Positions 43,995 through 55,301 of a stretch of DNA of 64,000 nt are shown here, in pieces. Numbering within the stretch: position 1 is the stretch's first letter; each line of letters begins with the position of its first letter. This DNA is from Chlorogloea sp. CCALA 695 (GTDB taxonomy: Bacteria; Cyanobacteriota; Cyanobacteriia; Cyanobacteriales; Chroococcidiopsidaceae): assembly GCF_003003885.1 (NCBI RefSeq), contig NZ_PVWN01000010.1:1-64000 (forward strand), read 5' to 3'. The notes under the pieces are model-generated. The model saw nothing but the letters and a program-made list of their open reading frames with translations, had not been told where the DNA came from and made no database searches. Both the position numbers and the translations under genes were made by a program.

Positions 43995-46475
43995 TTATCT
44001 AGCCCCAGTTGCCAAAACATTTACGGCAATAATCTTCTCATCGCCCTTAAGTTCAGCAATCCTACTTCCTGTACCTTCTTTGCCCGTAACACTAATAGCA
44101 CTTGCAGGCAACTGTAACAAGCGTTGATTGGTTGTCACCGCCAACATTGCCGAACTTGGAGCTAAAACTAAACTCACCAAAGCATCAAACTTACTTGTAA
44201 AAGATATTCCTTGAGTGCCAATATCGCCGCGATTACTACGCCGCAGAGATCGCATCGGCATTTGTTTAGCGTATCCTAGCTGAGAAAATAGGATTAAATT
44301 CTCCTCTAAATCGGCTCCTGTAACGCAGCCTACTAATTTTTCATTTTTCCGCAATCGCAAAGCTTGCAAGCCTACCGCCGTGCGCCCTAGAACCTGTAAT
44401 TGCTCATCATCTACTCTAAATCTCAGCAACCGCCCCCCCGCCGTCGCTAATATGGCTTCTTCCCCCGCTCCTGTAATTCGACAAGCCAATAATTGATCGT
44501 CATCTTTAAACTTAATTACCGTCAAACCGCGACCGTTTAACCCTGCCAATTCCTCTAAAGCTAAACGTTTAATGCGCCCCAACTTTGTTAATAAAACCAT
44601 CTGCGCCGGAAAGCTTGGTAACACAAATTGAGTAACTAAGCTTTCTGTAGCGCTAGGAAGTAAACCAATCAACGGCGCACCCCGTCCCGATAGGCGACCT
44701 GATAACAAAGGCACATCCCCCACCTTAACCGGGTAAACTTTGCCATTACTGGTTAGCACTACTAGGTCTTGCTTAGTATTGGCACTTATTACCTGCACCA
44801 CACAATCATTATCTACGGTGCTGTTAGACTTTTTCCCTGGCTTTTGACCATTGACTAACCTTCTCACATAGCCGCGCAAAGTAACTTCTAATACCGCCTC
44901 CTCGCCTTGTTCTTCTTTCTGGGCGTTCTCTGCGTCTCTACGGTTGTTGTTTTCTCTTTCTAAACGCAACAACTTTTCGTCTACAAACCGAGTCCTGCGC
45001 TCGTCTCCGTACTTGCGTTTGAGGCTGCGTAAGTCTTTTTTTAACGCCTTTAATAACTCGCGGCGATCGCTTAAAAGCCTTTCTAAACCTTCAATTTCCG
45101 CTCTTAAGCGCTCAAATTCTGCTTGTAAATTCTGCTTTTCTAAACCTGTCAATCGGCGCAAAGGCATTGCCAGCACAGCATCGGCTTGTACTTCACTCAA
45201 TCCAATGTCGCTTTGCAGAGCTATTTTTGCTGTACTTCCATCGGCTGCTTGGCGCAAAATAGCAATAACTTCATCTAGCCTCAAAAGCGCCAAATTCAAC
45301 CCTTCCACCGTATGAATTCGCTCTTGCGCTTCCGCTAATTGGTAAGAGTAGCGACGGCTAAGAGTTTGTTCGCGGAACTTTAAAAACTCCTCTAATAATT
45401 GCCGCAACTTTAACTGTCGCGGTTGTCCTTCGACGATCGCCAGCATAATCGCCCCAAAATTTATTTGTAAGGCTGTTTGCTGATATAAACTTTGCAACAC
45501 GGCGTGGGAGTTAGCATCGCGTCGCAATTCTATTACTACTCGCATCCCTTCGCGATCGCTTTCATCACGAATATCAGAAATGCCTTCTAACTTGCCTTGG
45601 TTTACAAGTTCTGCCATTTTCTCAATCCAAGCGGCTTTATTGACCTGGTAAGGCAACTCTGTAATCACAATCGCTGTCCGCCGCCTGCTGTTTTTTGTGG
45701 CAGGAATTTCTTCCATCGCCGCCACTCCGCGCAACACAATACTTCCTTTCCCTGTGGTGTAAGCTTCCTTAATTCCCCCAGTCCCGACTATTTGACCCCC
45801 CGTAGGAAAATCTGGCCCCGGAATTAACTCTAATAGCTTCTCCTCGGCTAACTCTGGCTGGTCGATTAAGGCAATCAAACCATCTACTATTTCGCCCAAA
45901 TTGTGCGGCGGAATATTCGTCGCCATCCCTACAGCAATGCCCGAACAGCCATTTAATAGTAATAAAGGTAGTTGGGCGGGTAGTACCGTAGGTTCTTGCT
46001 GCGAATTGTCAAAATTGCTAATAAATTCAACAGTTTCTTCGCCGATATCTGCCAGCATTGCCTCGTGACTAATGGGCGATAGGCGCGTTTCGGTGTATCG
46101 CATCGCCGCCGGGGGATCGTTGTCTACCGAGCCAAAATTGCCATGTCCCGCTAGTAATGGGTAGCGGCTAGAAAAATCCTGCACCAGCCTAACTAAAGCC
46201 TCATAGACCGATTGATCTCCATGAGGATGATACTTGCCTAGTACGTCTCCTACTACCCGCGCACACTTACGATAAGGGCGATCGGGGGTCAATCCTAGTT
46301 CGTGCATGGCGTACAATATCCGGCGATGGACGGGTTTTAACCCATCGCGGACATCCGGTAATGCCCGCCCGACAATTACACTCATGGCATACTCAAGATA
46401 AGACCGTTGCATTTCTGTATGCAGGGCGGTGGCGATTACCTGTCCCGTAGGGAGAAGGTTTAACTGTTTTGCCAT
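43995..46475 (-). CDS. Type IIA topoisomerase subunit A (ParC/GyrA family)
   Basis: DNA-breaking subunit. The 826-residue product has the [14 protein letters not shown] region and the catalytic Tyr in [10 protein letters not shown] near residue 126. A coiled-coil tower and a beta-pinwheel C-terminal domain with repeated GRG-type blades follow. The start [13 protein letters not shown] fits the second, topoisomerase IV-like GyrA paralogue known in cyanobacteria rather than the main GyrA. I see no canonical GyrA box (QRRGGKG), which supports a ParC-like role. It would partner with GyrB (6704-8644) or another B subunit. Confidence 0.88.
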   Translation of the reverse strand: MAKQLNLLPTGQVIATALHTEMQRSYLEYAMSVIVGRALPDVRDGLKPVHRRILYAMHELGLTPDRPYRKCARVVGDVLGKYHPHGDQSVYEALVRLVQDFSSRYPLLAGHGNFGSVDNDPPAAMRYTETRLSPISHEAMLADIGEETVEFISNFDNSQQEPTVLPAQLPLLLLNGCSGIAVGMATNIPPHNLGEIVDGLIALIDQPELAEEKLLELIPGPDFPTGGQIVGTGGIKEAYTTGKGSIVLRGVAAMEEIPATKNSRRRTAIVITELPYQVNKAAWIEKMAELVNQGKLEGISDIRDESDREGMRVVIELRRDANSHAVLQSLYQQTALQINFGAIMLAIVEGQPRQLKLRQLLEEFLKFREQTLSRRYSYQLAEAQERIHTVEGLNLALLRLDEVIAILRQAADGSTAKIALQSDIGLSEVQADAVLAMPLRRLTGLEKQNLQAEFERLRAEIEGLERLLSDRRELLKALKKDLRSLKRKYGDERRTRFVDEKLLRLERENNNRRDAENAQKEEQGEEAVLEVTLRGYVRRLVNGQKPGKKSNSTVDNDCVVQVISANTKQDLVVLTSNGKVYPVKVGDVPLLSGRLSGRGAPLIGLLPSATESLVTQFVLPSFPAQMVLLTKLGRIKRLALEELAGLNGRGLTVIKFKDDDQLLACRITGAGEEAILATAGGRLLRFRVDDEQLQVLGRTAVGLQALRLRKNEKLVGCVTGADLEENLILFSQLGYAKQMPMRSLRRSNRGDIGTQGISFTSKFDALVSLVLAPSSAMLAVTTNQRLLQLPASAISVTGKEGTGSRIAELKGDEKIIAVNVLATGAR

Positions 46476-46682
46476 GATGTTTTCCTGTCTAGACGAAGAA
46501 ATTTTAAGAGTATAGAATCATTTTTGACAACTTACCAGCGCAAGTTGTGGGGTAATGCCCAGCATTTACTTGTTGGTGTCGATAAGTAAATGAATTTACT
46601 TATTTTTTGAGGATGCGTTAATTTTAGTCATAGCTTCAATATTTTTAACTATTAATATTCAATAGCTTGCACCCCATAAAGT

Positions 46683-47081
46683 ATGAAAACGGTTTTGATT
46701 GTGGAAGACGATCCGATTAATGCGCGTGTTTTTGCCAAAATTTTGACCAAACGTGCAGGTTTAGGGGTAAAGCATACAGAAAATGTCGAAGAAGTAATGC
46801 AAATTGCCTTGAATAAACTCGCAGACATTATTTTGATGGATGTTTCTCTCTCTCGCAGTGTGTATCAAGGTAAGGCTGTTGATGGTATCAAAATTACCCA
46901 AATGTTAAAAGCTAACCCCGAAACGGCTTCTTTGCCTGTAATTTTAGTTACCGCCCACGCTATGGAAGGCGATCGCCAGAGCTTTCTTAGTCTAAGTGGT
47001 GCTGACGGCTATATTTCTAAGCCTGTGGTTGACCATCAAGAGTTTGTCGATCAAATTCTGGCGCTCATGCCTTTAAGTTAG
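46683..47081 (+). CDS. Single-domain response regulator
   Basis: The 132-residue product is a lone receiver domain. It has the acidic pair EDD at residues 8-10, the phosphoacceptor Asp in IILMDVS near residue 57, the conserved Thr in LVTAHA near 87 and the Lys in ISKPV. A small insertion (SRSVYQGKAVDG) follows the phosphoacceptor strand. There is no output domain, so it may act by protein-protein contact or in a phosphorelay. No kinase is adjacent. Confidence 0.88.
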   Translation: MKTVLIVEDDPINARVFAKILTKRAGLGVKHTENVEEVMQIALNKLADIILMDVSLSRSVYQGKAVDGIKITQMLKANPETASLPVILVTAHAMEGDRQSFLSLSGADGYISKPVVDHQEFVDQILALMPLS

Positions 47082-47147
47082 TGCAATTGTACTATACAAC
47101 AGATTAGGCGATCGCTACTTTTGGCAAAAATAGTAGCATCAAACAAA

Positions 47148-47182
47148 GCCCCCAACCCCTAGAACAAAAGAGTTGGGAGCCT
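47148..47182 (-). terminator. Possible terminator of hemL
   Basis: On the minus strand CTCCCAACTC pairs with GGGTTGGGGG (allowing G-T pairs) around an 11-nt loop, followed by CTTTGTTTG. It begins about 30 bp after the hemL stop codon. Confidence 0.5.
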
Positions 47183-47209
47183 AGGGAACTAGCTAAAATC
47201 TGAGTAATC

Positions 47210-48508
47210 TTAGAGGTTAGACATTACTTCTTTTGCGGCGGCTAAAGTTTGGTCAATATCAGCCTCGGTATGGGCGAGGGAGCTAAACCCAGCCTCAAAT
47301 TGTGAAGGGGCTAAATAAATTCCCCGCTCTAACATTCCGCGATGGAAAAGGCTAAACTTGCTTAAATCCGACTTTTTCGCATCTTCGTAGTTGTGAACCG
47401 GCCCTAAAGTAAAAAATAAACCAAACATCCCGCTAATTTGACCTGTGTAAACATCTTGACCTGTTTGCTTGGCAATCAGCCGCAACCCATCAGTCAATTT
47501 TTTAGTAATTTGGTCTAAATACTCGTAAGTACCAGGCTTTTGCAACAATTCTAAAGTTTTAATCCCCGCCGTCATTGCTAAAGGATTTCCCGAAAGCGTC
47601 CCCGCTTGATACATTGGCCCAGATGGCGCAACCATAGACATAATATCTCTACGACCGCCATAGGCTCCTACAGGCAACCCACCGCCAATAACTTTACCCA
47701 ACGTTGTCAAGTCTGGCGTAACTCCAAACTTAGCTTGAGCGCCACCGTAAGCAATCCGAAACCCAGTCATTACTTCATCAAATACTAGCAACGCTTCATT
47801 TTCTTTGGTTATTAAGCGCAACCCTTCCAAAAAGCCAGCATCAGGAGCAATAAAACCCGCATTTCCTACTATTGGTTCTAAAATGACTCCAGCAATTTGA
47901 CCTGGATGTTCGGCAAATAAAGCTTTAACTGCTTCCAAATCATTGTAAGGCGCGGTCAAAGTATCGGCTGTGGTTGACTTGGGTACTCCGGGGGAATCGG
48001 GTAAACCTAAAGTCGCAACCCCCGACCCAGCTTTGACTAGAAACATATCCGCGTGACCGTGATAGCAGCCCTCAAACTTGATAAGTTTATCGCGTCCGGT
48101 GAAAGCTCTCATCAAGCGCAGAACAGCCATACAAGCCTCGGTTCCCGAATTGACAAAACGTACCATTTCAATGCTGGGAACGGCATTAATTACCATCTCT
48201 GCAAGGACGTTTTCGAGGAAACAGGGCGCACCAAAGCTAGTACCTTTTTCTAAGGCGGTTTGCAAGGCGCTAATTACTTCTGGGTGGGCGTGACCGCAAA
48301 TAGCCGGCCCCCAACTACCTACGTAGTCGATATACTGATTGCCATCTACATCCCAAGCTTTTGACCCCTGGACGCGATCGAAGACAATCGGTTGTCCGCC
48401 GACAGATTTGAATGCTCTTACTGGAGAATTTACACCCCCAGGCATTAAATTCTGGGCGGCGGCAAAGATTTCCTCAGATTTGGTAGTTTTAATAGTGGTA
48501 TTAACCAA
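47210..48508 (-). CDS. hemL: Glutamate-1-semialdehyde 2,1-aminomutase
   Basis: PLP enzyme that converts glutamate 1-semialdehyde to 5-aminolevulinate, the C5-pathway step that feeds heme, bilins and chlorophyll. The 432-residue product has the PLP-binding Lys in [14 protein letters not shown] near residue 273, the SGTEACM and DEVMTGFR blocks and the N-terminal [11 protein letters not shown]. Length is normal. Monocistronic by context. Confidence 0.96.
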   Translation of the reverse strand: MVNTTIKTTKSEEIFAAAQNLMPGGVNSPVRAFKSVGGQPIVFDRVQGSKAWDVDGNQYIDYVGSWGPAICGHAHPEVISALQTALEKGTSFGAPCFLENVLAEMVINAVPSIEMVRFVNSGTEACMAVLRLMRAFTGRDKLIKFEGCYHGHADMFLVKAGSGVATLGLPDSPGVPKSTTADTLTAPYNDLEAVKALFAEHPGQIAGVILEPIVGNAGFIAPDAGFLEGLRLITKENEALLVFDEVMTGFRIAYGGAQAKFGVTPDLTTLGKVIGGGLPVGAYGGRRDIMSMVAPSGPMYQAGTLSGNPLAMTAGIKTLELLQKPGTYEYLDQITKKLTDGLRLIAKQTGQDVYTGQISGMFGLFFTLGPVHNYEDAKKSDLSKFSLFHRGMLERGIYLAPSQFEAGFSSLAHTEADIDQTLAAAKEVMSNL

Positions 48509-48785
48509 AGTTTTCTCCTAAAACGGTAGCGTGCCTGGCTTAGAATTCTTATATTAGTCAATTTATGCCTAGCACAAAAATAAAATTATGCGATGTATAA
48601 CAGGATGTAGTAGCTATATTACTGCTTAATTTAAACAATTAAGGTTTGTTGAAGCGCCGCTAAGAGTATAGAAATGTATTTTACTAAAGAATTAACTGTA
48701 CTGGTATAACTCTTGAGCAATAGGCTGAAGAAGTCGCTAATGGTATCCTTGAGCCAATGAGTTATTGCCTAAAATCCCCGCAACT

Positions 48786-49436
48786 ATGTCTTCCGTACAA
48801 CACAATTTTTCTGCTCAAACTATGTTGTCTCAACTTCGCTACGACGATCGCGGTTTAATTCCAGCTATTGTTCAAGACTATCTAGATGGTACGGTGCTAA
48901 TGCTGGCGTGGATGAATATTGAATCAGTACAAAAAACTCTAGATACTGGCGAGACATGGTTTTGGAGTCGTTCGCGGGGGGAACTATGGCATAAAGGCGC
49001 AACGAGTGGGCATATTCAAAAAGTAAAAAGTTTTCGTTACGATTGCGATCGCGATGCCTTACTTGTGGGAGTAGAACAAATTGGCGATATTGCTTGTCAC
49101 ACCGGGGAACGCAGTTGTTTTTACTCTGATGCAAATGGGGAAGTTGTCGCCCCTCCTGGGGATACTTTATCGGAATTATTTAAAGTTATAGGCGATCGCC
49201 GAGACAATCCTACAGACAACTCTTACACTTGTCAGTTATTTGCTGATGGGGATAACAAAATATTAAAAAAGCTCGGTGAAGAAACCGTGGAATTAGTGAT
49301 GGCTTGTAAAGATAATGATACTGATGCGATCGCCTCGGAAGCGGCAGACTTGCTGTATCATGTTCTGGTTGCTCTAGCTCACCATCAAGTTGATATCAAA
49401 GACGTTTACCGCAAATTGCAAGCTCGTCGGCGCTAA
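48786..49436 (+). CDS. hisIE: Bifunctional phosphoribosyl-AMP cyclohydrolase / phosphoribosyl-ATP pyrophosphatase
   Basis: Catalyses the second and third steps of histidine synthesis. The 216-residue product has a HisI domain with WHKGATSGH and metal-binding CDRD and GERSCF (residues ~25-110), and a HisE domain with [14 protein letters not shown] and EAADLLYH. The ATG at 48786 is preferred to a TTG at 48765. Its stop codon overlaps that of the convergent MFS gene by 4 bp. Confidence 0.94.
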   Translation: MSSVQHNFSAQTMLSQLRYDDRGLIPAIVQDYLDGTVLMLAWMNIESVQKTLDTGETWFWSRSRGELWHKGATSGHIQKVKSFRYDCDRDALLVGVEQIGDIACHTGERSCFYSDANGEVVAPPGDTLSELFKVIGDRRDNPTDNSYTCQLFADGDNKILKKLGEETVELVMACKDNDTDAIASEAADLLYHVLVALAHHQVDIKDVYRKLQARRR

Positions 49437-50695
49437 ATTCTATCTTTAAGCATTTGGTCTAAATAATCCAAAATTCCCAATAATACCGTTACACTTGCTG
49501 CTAACCCTAGCCAAAAATTATCGGCAAATGCTGGAGTTTGATCTAACGCCCAGCCACCTAGGGGCGGCCCAATAAAATAGCCTGCGGCCCAGCATAAAGA
49601 GCTAATGGAAAAATAAACCCCTAATTGGGATTTGGGCGCTAATTCGGTAATTAAAGCTGAAGCCGAGGGAGTATAAGAAACGATCGCCATTGCAAATACA
49701 CTTAATGCCGCAATTGCCCACCATAATTGATAGTCTGTGGCAACTCCTGTTACCCACATTAAACAAAATCCCATTGCCCACATTACAGCCGAAAACATCA
49801 GCGATTGGGGATGAGTAAAACGCTTTAAACCACGAACTACAGGCAATTGAGTAAATATAGCGACAGCCAAATGCCAGCCAAAAATTATACTAATTGTGCC
49901 TTCGGTAAATTCTGCACCTGAGGCGTTTAAAGCAACAAAATTCTTTAAATATAAGGGTAAAGTGCTTTGCAATTGGGAAATATAAGTAGTGAAAATAATA
50001 TTGACTAAAACGTAAATTAATAATCGGCGATCGCTTAGGGCTATTTGCCAGCTAGATTTTAGAGAAATAGCCACTTTCGCATCTACGGGTTTATAGGTTT
50101 CTTTAATGGCAAAATACACTACGCCAAAAAACACCACAAAGGAAATTGCATCAATTATAAAGAGCGATCGATAAGCCCCGGTAGTGCTAATTAATGCCCC
50201 ACCTAAGACAACGCCCATACCTAATCCTAGATTATCTGCAAGTCTGGTAATGGCGTAAGCTTCATGACGTTGTTCGGGAACGGTTAAATCGGCTACTACT
50301 GATTCGTTAGCCGGCCAATACAAGCCTTGTCCGAAACCAACTAGCAAGTTGCCCATAACTAAAACGGTGAAATTATTGGCGCTGGCAAGTACAAGAGATG
50401 CGATCGCGCTAATCGCCGCCGAAAGCAGCAAAGTCTTACGCCGTCCCCAATACTGCGAATCAGAAAACGAACCGCCCAAAATGCGCCCCACTACCCCAGA
50501 GATAGAAGCACTACCTAACGCAAAACCTACCGCCGTTGCCGATAGCCCTACATGATTGACAAAAAATATTGGGGCATAAAATAAAGTAAACCCTGTACCG
50601 ACTTCTGATAAAAAACGCCCAAATGCCAAAATCCAAACTTGAGGATTTAGTTGCGGCATCCAGGGAAATAAGCTATTTTTTGGAGAAAACTTCAT
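49433..50695 (-). CDS. MFS transporter
   Basis: The 420-residue product has about twelve transmembrane helices and the MFS loop 2-3 motif ([17 protein letters not shown] near residue 75). The [21 protein letters not shown] block resembles drug/sugar efflux families. Substrate unknown. No regulator adjacent. It probably acts in the plasma membrane as an exporter; this is inferred from family only. Confidence 0.87.
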   Translation of the reverse strand: MKFSPKNSLFPWMPQLNPQVWILAFGRFLSEVGTGFTLFYAPIFFVNHVGLSATAVGFALGSASISGVVGRILGGSFSDSQYWGRRKTLLLSAAISAIASLVLASANNFTVLVMGNLLVGFGQGLYWPANESVVADLTVPEQRHEAYAITRLADNLGLGMGVVLGGALISTTGAYRSLFIIDAISFVVFFGVVYFAIKETYKPVDAKVAISLKSSWQIALSDRRLLIYVLVNIIFTTYISQLQSTLPLYLKNFVALNASGAEFTEGTISIIFGWHLAVAIFTQLPVVRGLKRFTHPQSLMFSAVMWAMGFCLMWVTGVATDYQLWWAIAALSVFAMAIVSYTPSASALITELAPKSQLGVYFSISSLCWAAGYFIGPPLGGWALDQTPAFADNFWLGLAASVTVLLGILDYLDQMLKDRI

Positions 50696-50805
50696 TCAAT
50701 CTTTAGACATATAGGGAATTATTGAGTGATTTAAGCAACTAATTAGGGAACTCTAAATGCAGAAACGTTTACTCAACTCACTTCTGGGTAATTTCTGTAA
50801 ATCCA

Positions 50806-51108
50806 ATGACTCTTTTAATCCTAAAGTTATTTATTTCAATAGCAATACTGTGTTTTTTATATTTTCTTTATGGGCGTAAAACTAAAGCTAAACCCAGGTA
50901 CAAGGCAAAAGTTATTTCGCCTAGTCAAAATAATAAACCGCAAGCTTCCAGAAATCTGCAAATAAAACTCTTAAGGTTACTGCATAATGATCGCCATACC
51001 GCAAAGAGACTAATCGCCCTAGCAAAAGCTAGGAATCCCGATAAATCTATTGATTGGTGGGTAGAAAAGGTAATTTTTGACTTGGAACGCGATCGCGGCA
51101 GGTATTAG
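50806..51108 (+). CDS. Hypothetical membrane-anchored protein (100 aa)
   Basis: The 100-residue product has an N-terminal transmembrane helix (residues about 3-22), a basic linker (GRKTKAKPRYKAK) and a compact C-terminal helical portion (LLRLLHNDRHTAKRL, PDKSIDWWVEKVIFDLERD). The C-terminal part looks conserved and structured; I recall similar small proteins in cyanobacteria but no function. Stop codon overlaps that of the convergent Rpn gene by 4 bp. Confidence 0.7.
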   Translation: MTLLILKLFISIAILCFLYFLYGRKTKAKPRYKAKVISPSQNNKPQASRNLQIKLLRLLHNDRHTAKRLIALAKARNPDKSIDWWVEKVIFDLERDRGRY

Positions 51109-51947
51109 TTTTCACTTTGCAGCCAAGAGGCTACATCGGTAATAGCCACAAAATCTAGTAAAGCTACAGCTAATTGTTCTAGGCGATCGCTTGTTAAGCT
51201 GCGAATTTGCTCTAAAATGGTAGCGTCAACACTTCCAAAGCGGCGTTCTAGTAGGCGTACAACCAAAGTCGCTTCTCCTTCCCGTCTACCTAATTGTTGT
51301 CCTTGTCTGACTCCTTCTTGGAGAATTTGTTGATAAATAACGGATTCCTTCATAATGTCCTCTCTAAATAATTGATTGATTAAATTTTGCTCGAATCTCA
51401 AACCCGCTAATATTTCTACACTTGCAGCCACATTTTGTCTTTGTGGCGTTGATTCAATCCTAGCGACTTGCGCGCCTACTTGCTCTAATAAACGTCTCGG
51501 CGAGTCTGTCCTTGCAAGGGCAGCTAGGGGTAATAAAGCATTATCGGCGAGTAGTGGGGCGGGATCTTGCTCCCACAGCCGAATTACTCTGTAGCGATGC
51601 CAAGTGTTAGTAGCGGTAAATTCGTTGACAAATACAGCTTCGGAAGTTGTGGGTTTAAGAAAAATAATAACTTGTTCTATTGGACATCGATATTGCCGAT
51701 ATAGTCGTAGCCAGTAATCAAGCATCCGCAAGGGTAATGGCGGTTCTAATACTGGTAAAGTTTGAAACTCTAGATGTAAGATTTGGTTAGAACTTTGCAA
51801 CAATGTCACCGAATCAGCGCGGATTGGTTCTAGACTTAATTCGGTTTTTAGTACCTCAACTTCTGTTGCTTGGGTGGGAAATAGCCAACGGGCAAAATTA
51901 AGGGGGTATTCTTCAGCTAAATATTTGCAGATATTGTCGTAAGTCAT
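51105..51947 (-). CDS. Rpn-family PD-(D/E)XK nuclease/transposase-like protein
   Basis: The 280-residue full-length member of the family represented by the fragment at 99-713. The N-terminal domain has IRADSVTLLQ with Asp45 and HLEFQT with Glu60 and Gln62, which fits a PD-(D/E)XK nuclease core. It is followed by LRMLDYWLRLYRQY and a C-terminal DUF4351-like region. Related E. coli Rpn proteins stimulate recombination and cut DNA. Such genes are often multicopy and in flux in cyanobacteria. Its role here is unknown. Confidence 0.8.
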   Translation of the reverse strand: MTYDNICKYLAEEYPLNFARWLFPTQATEVEVLKTELSLEPIRADSVTLLQSSNQILHLEFQTLPVLEPPLPLRMLDYWLRLYRQYRCPIEQVIIFLKPTTSEAVFVNEFTATNTWHRYRVIRLWEQDPAPLLADNALLPLAALARTDSPRRLLEQVGAQVARIESTPQRQNVAASVEILAGLRFEQNLINQLFREDIMKESVIYQQILQEGVRQGQQLGRREGEATLVVRLLERRFGSVDATILEQIRSLTSDRLEQLAVALLDFVAITDVASWLQSEN

Positions 51948-52002
51948 GGCGAAATCTATTGCTTTTGCTAACCTTATGAATTGTTAGCTATAACGAGTCG
52001 TC

Positions 52003-52752
52003 ATGAAATCATTTCTATTTGTAACCGATTTAGATAATACCCTCGTGGGAGAAAGTCGCGCCTTAGCCGTGCTGAATGAAAAGCTAAAACAGCATCGAGA
52101 GGAACACGGTACAAAAATAGTTTATGCCACCGGGCGATCGCCTATATTATTTGCCGAACTCCAAAACGAACAGCAACTTCTAGAACCGGATGCCTTAATT
52201 GCTTCCGTTGGTACAGAAATTTATTTCAAAGGTAGTAATACAAGCGATCGCACTTGGTCAGATAAACTTTCGCATCAGTGGAATCGAGATACTGTAGTTG
52301 CGGCTACCGCTCATTTTGCTGACTTAGTAATGCAGCCAGATTCCGAACAGCGCCCGTACAAAGTTAGCTTTTGGCTTACAGAAGACTCCGCCCAAGAAGT
52401 TTTACCACAACTCAAATCTTTGTTACAACAGCAAGGCTTGGATACTAAATTAATCTACAGCGCGGGTGTAGACTTAGATATTTTGCCTCGTCATGGTGAT
52501 AAAGGTTTAGCGGTGCAATATCTGCGCTCTTTATGGGGAATAGACGCAACGCAGAGCGTTGTTTGTGGTGATTCTGGCAATGATATTTCGCTATTTTCGT
52601 ACAATGAAGAACGCGGCATTATTGTCGGTAATGCGAAGTCTGAACTATTGCAATGGCATAACGAGAACCCGGCAAACTATCATTATTTAGCTCAAGCTTT
52701 TTGTGCGGGTGGTATTCTAGAGGGCTTAAATCATTTCGGTTTTATTGCATGA
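52003..52752 (+). CDS. spp: Sucrose-phosphate phosphatase
   Basis: HAD-superfamily phosphatase that releases sucrose from sucrose 6-phosphate. The 249-residue product has motif I DLDNTL at residues 9-14, motif II in YATGRS, and motif [16 protein letters not shown] near residue 187. It also has the substrate-loop region typical of SPP ([16 protein letters not shown]). Length fits the bacterial SPP group. ruvA overlaps its stop codon (ATGA). No sucrose-phosphate synthase lies in the window. Confidence 0.9.
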   Translation: MKSFLFVTDLDNTLVGESRALAVLNEKLKQHREEHGTKIVYATGRSPILFAELQNEQQLLEPDALIASVGTEIYFKGSNTSDRTWSDKLSHQWNRDTVVAATAHFADLVMQPDSEQRPYKVSFWLTEDSAQEVLPQLKSLLQQQGLDTKLIYSAGVDLDILPRHGDKGLAVQYLRSLWGIDATQSVVCGDSGNDISLFSYNEERGIIVGNAKSELLQWHNENPANYHYLAQAFCAGGILEGLNHFGFIA

Positions 52753-53372
52753 TTAGCTATCTTAAAGGCATCGTTGCAGGCATTTCTAAAACTACTACGG
52801 GTCGCGTTACCTTGACTTTAGAAGTCAATAATTGTGGCTACGACTTACTAATTCCCGCCCGATTGGTGCAGCAATTGCCTCCTATTGGCGAAACTGTCCA
52901 GATTTTTACTCATTTGCAAATTAGAGAAGAACAACCTTTACTCTATGGATTTAGCACTTTAGCGGAACGAGATTTATTTCGGCAATTGATTAGTGTTACG
53001 GGGATTGGGGCGGCAAATGCGATCGCCCTACTCGATACTTTACCTGTACCCGATCTAATTAGCGCGATCGTTACTAGCAATACTCAACTATTGATTCAAA
53101 CTCCTGGCGTGGGCGGAAAAACTGCCGAGCGGATTTGTTTGGAATTGCGGAAAAAGCTGGCAGATTGGACTAATATTCCGGGCTTAGTTGCCCCTACAGG
53201 TGGCCCTAGTCCTGCCATTTTAGAAGATGTGCAGATGACCTTACTTGCTCTAGGTTACAGCCCTAGTGAAGTTTCTAAGGCTTTGCAAGCGGTGAGTCAA
53301 CAAGTAGGGTTGGCAAAAAATGCTAATGCCGAAGATTGGATTCGTCAGGCGATCGCACACCTGAGCAATTAA
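52749..53372 (+). CDS. ruvA: Holliday junction branch migration protein RuvA
   Basis: DNA-binding tetramer that targets RuvB to Holliday junctions. The 207-residue product starts at MISYLKGIV, shows the N-terminal OB fold, tandem helix-hairpin-helix motifs ([26 protein letters not shown]) and the C-terminal RuvB-binding domain ([13 protein letters not shown]). The frame opens upstream within spp, but the ATG at 52749, overlapping the spp TGA, gives the proper N-terminus. The overlap suggests translational coupling. Confidence 0.95.
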   Translation: MISYLKGIVAGISKTTTGRVTLTLEVNNCGYDLLIPARLVQQLPPIGETVQIFTHLQIREEQPLLYGFSTLAERDLFRQLISVTGIGAANAIALLDTLPVPDLISAIVTSNTQLLIQTPGVGGKTAERICLELRKKLADWTNIPGLVAPTGGPSPAILEDVQMTLLALGYSPSEVSKALQAVSQQVGLAKNANAEDWIRQAIAHLSN

Positions 53373-53537
53373 GCTAATTATTAGCCATTATTAGCCAAAT
53401 TTTACTTTAAATCGCTTTTATAGCTATTTAGCTAAGCTCCGCAGCCATTAGGCTAAGTTATCTCCCTAGAACGATTGCTTGATGGCGGACATCTTGAGAA
53501 AATATGGATGTTGTGTTTTTATACTTAGACTACTTAC

Positions 53538-55190
53538 ATGGCAACTCCCATAGAATTTAATTTATTTGCACCGAATAATAAAGGAGCCGCATTAGTTGGC
53601 GAATTTTCCGATTGGAAAGATGTACCAATGGAAAAAGGCGAAGATGGTTACTTTCGTACCACTGTAAAACTAGAAGATGGCTCTTATCAGTATAAATTTC
53701 GCGTTCAATCTAAATCGTGGTTTTTTGAACCCGATCAATGGGTAGAAGTTGTCGATCCTTATGCAACTGATATTGATAACCCATCACAAAATGCTGTATT
53801 ACGGATTAAAGATGGCGAACGAATTGTTGACACTTATGTTTGGCAACATGACGACAAACCATTGCCAGAAGACCGCGAATTAGTCATTTATGAACTGCAC
53901 GTTGGTGACTTCTCTGGTGGTGAAGCAGATTCAGACGCGCGGGGACAATATCAACACGTTGTCGAAAAATTAGATTATCTCTGCGACCTTGGGATCAATG
54001 CAATTGAATTAATGCCAGTCAAAGAATATCCAGGCGATCGCAGTTGGGGATATAACCCCCGCCATTTTTTTGCGACGGAATCTAGTTATGGTACAACCGA
54101 AGGCTTAAAAAACTTAATTGATGAGTGTCATGGTAGAGGCATTCGCGTGATTATCGATGGTATTTATAACCACTCGGAAGCCGGAGCGCCACTAACGCAG
54201 ATTGACCACGATTACTGGTACCACCATTCACCGCGCGATCCTGATAACAATTGGGGCCCAGAGTTTAACTACGAATTTTACGACGAAAAGCTGCAAACAT
54301 ACCCAGCACGGCGGTTTACTGGCGATAACCTCCGCCACTGGATTCAGGAATTTCATATTGACGGCATTCGCTTTGACGCAGCGCGGCAAATTGCTAACTA
54401 TGACTTCATGCACTGGATAGTCCAAGAAGCTAAGACAACTGCTGGGATGAAGCCTTTTTATACCGTTGCCGAACATATTCCAGAAACGCCTAGCATTACG
54501 GGTGTAGACGGGCCAATGGATGGTTGCTGGCACGATAGTTTTTATCACTGTATTCTAGAGCATATTAAAGGCGACACCTTTGATTTAGAACGGCTGAAAA
54601 GTGTAATCGATTGTAAGCGCCAAGGCTTTATGGGTACGGTTAATGTAGTAAATTATCTGACTAATCACGACCACAATCATGTCATGGTAGATTTGGGCGA
54701 TCGCCAGATATTTGATGAAGAAGCCTTCAGACGCATCAAGCTTGGTGCTGCCATCCTGATGACAGCCGTTGGTATACCTTTGATTTGGATGGGTGACGAG
54801 TTTGGCGAATATAAAGCTAAAACACCTGATTCAGCCAAAATTGATTGGATGCTGTTAGGTAATGATTCAAATCGTCGCTTGTTTGAATATTACAGAGGTT
54901 TAGTTAACTTGCGTGAACACAATCACGCCCTCTACACAGAAAACATTGACTTCATCCACGAAAACCCAGAAGCAAAAGTTCTAGCCTACAGTCGTTGGAA
55001 TGGTGAAGGTTCGCGGGTGGTTGTCGTAGCCAACTTCTCGGAAAACTTCCTCGCTGGGTATCAAGTTCCTAACTTCCCCCAAGCTGGAACATGGCATGAG
55101 TGGACAGGCAATTATTATGTCGAAGCGGGAGATGATAGCATTATGCTTGATATTGGCCCTTATGAAGCTAAAGTTTTGGTTTGGCAGTAA
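53538..55190 (+). CDS. GH13 alpha-amylase-family enzyme with CBM48 domain
   Basis: The 550-residue product has an N-terminal CBM48/isoamylase-N-type domain (LVGEFSDWKDVPM) and a GH13 catalytic barrel. Nucleophile Asp is in GIRFDAARQ near residue 280, the acid/base Glu in VAEHIP near 312 and the third carboxylate in TNHDHNH near 377. A C-terminal beta domain follows. The architecture resembles branching enzyme or maltooligosyl trehalose hydrolase relatives, though shorter. It acts on alpha-glucans such as glycogen; exact specificity is not determined by the sequence. Confidence 0.87.
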   Translation: MATPIEFNLFAPNNKGAALVGEFSDWKDVPMEKGEDGYFRTTVKLEDGSYQYKFRVQSKSWFFEPDQWVEVVDPYATDIDNPSQNAVLRIKDGERIVDTYVWQHDDKPLPEDRELVIYELHVGDFSGGEADSDARGQYQHVVEKLDYLCDLGINAIELMPVKEYPGDRSWGYNPRHFFATESSYGTTEGLKNLIDECHGRGIRVIIDGIYNHSEAGAPLTQIDHDYWYHHSPRDPDNNWGPEFNYEFYDEKLQTYPARRFTGDNLRHWIQEFHIDGIRFDAARQIANYDFMHWIVQEAKTTAGMKPFYTVAEHIPETPSITGVDGPMDGCWHDSFYHCILEHIKGDTFDLERLKSVIDCKRQGFMGTVNVVNYLTNHDHNHVMVDLGDRQIFDEEAFRRIKLGAAILMTAVGIPLIWMGDEFGEYKAKTPDSAKIDWMLLGNDSNRRLFEYYRGLVNLREHNHALYTENIDFIHENPEAKVLAYSRWNGEGSRVVVVANFSENFLAGYQVPNFPQAGTWHEWTGNYYVEAGDDSIMLDIGPYEAKVLVWQ

Positions 55191-55261
55191 TAAATTTGAT
55201 ACCCGTCTAGGGGTTACATCCAGTTGCTTATAGCTAAAGCTGACTGCTAAAAGTATTTATT

Positions 55262-55296
55262 TAAACACGTCTTTCTGTAACAGAAAGACGTGTTTA
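55262..55296. terminator. Bidirectional terminator hairpin
   Basis: A perfect 16-bp inverted repeat TAAACACGTCTTTCTG / CAGAAAGACGTGTTTA around TAA, between the convergent GH13 and antiporter genes. It lacks a long U-run on either side. Confidence 0.65.
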
Positions 55297-55301
55297 GTAA
55301 T

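Noticed and set aside
51105-51947. Calling the Rpn-family gene an active transposase or mobile element
   Set aside because: No terminal inverted repeats or target duplications are visible; the family name alone does not show mobility.
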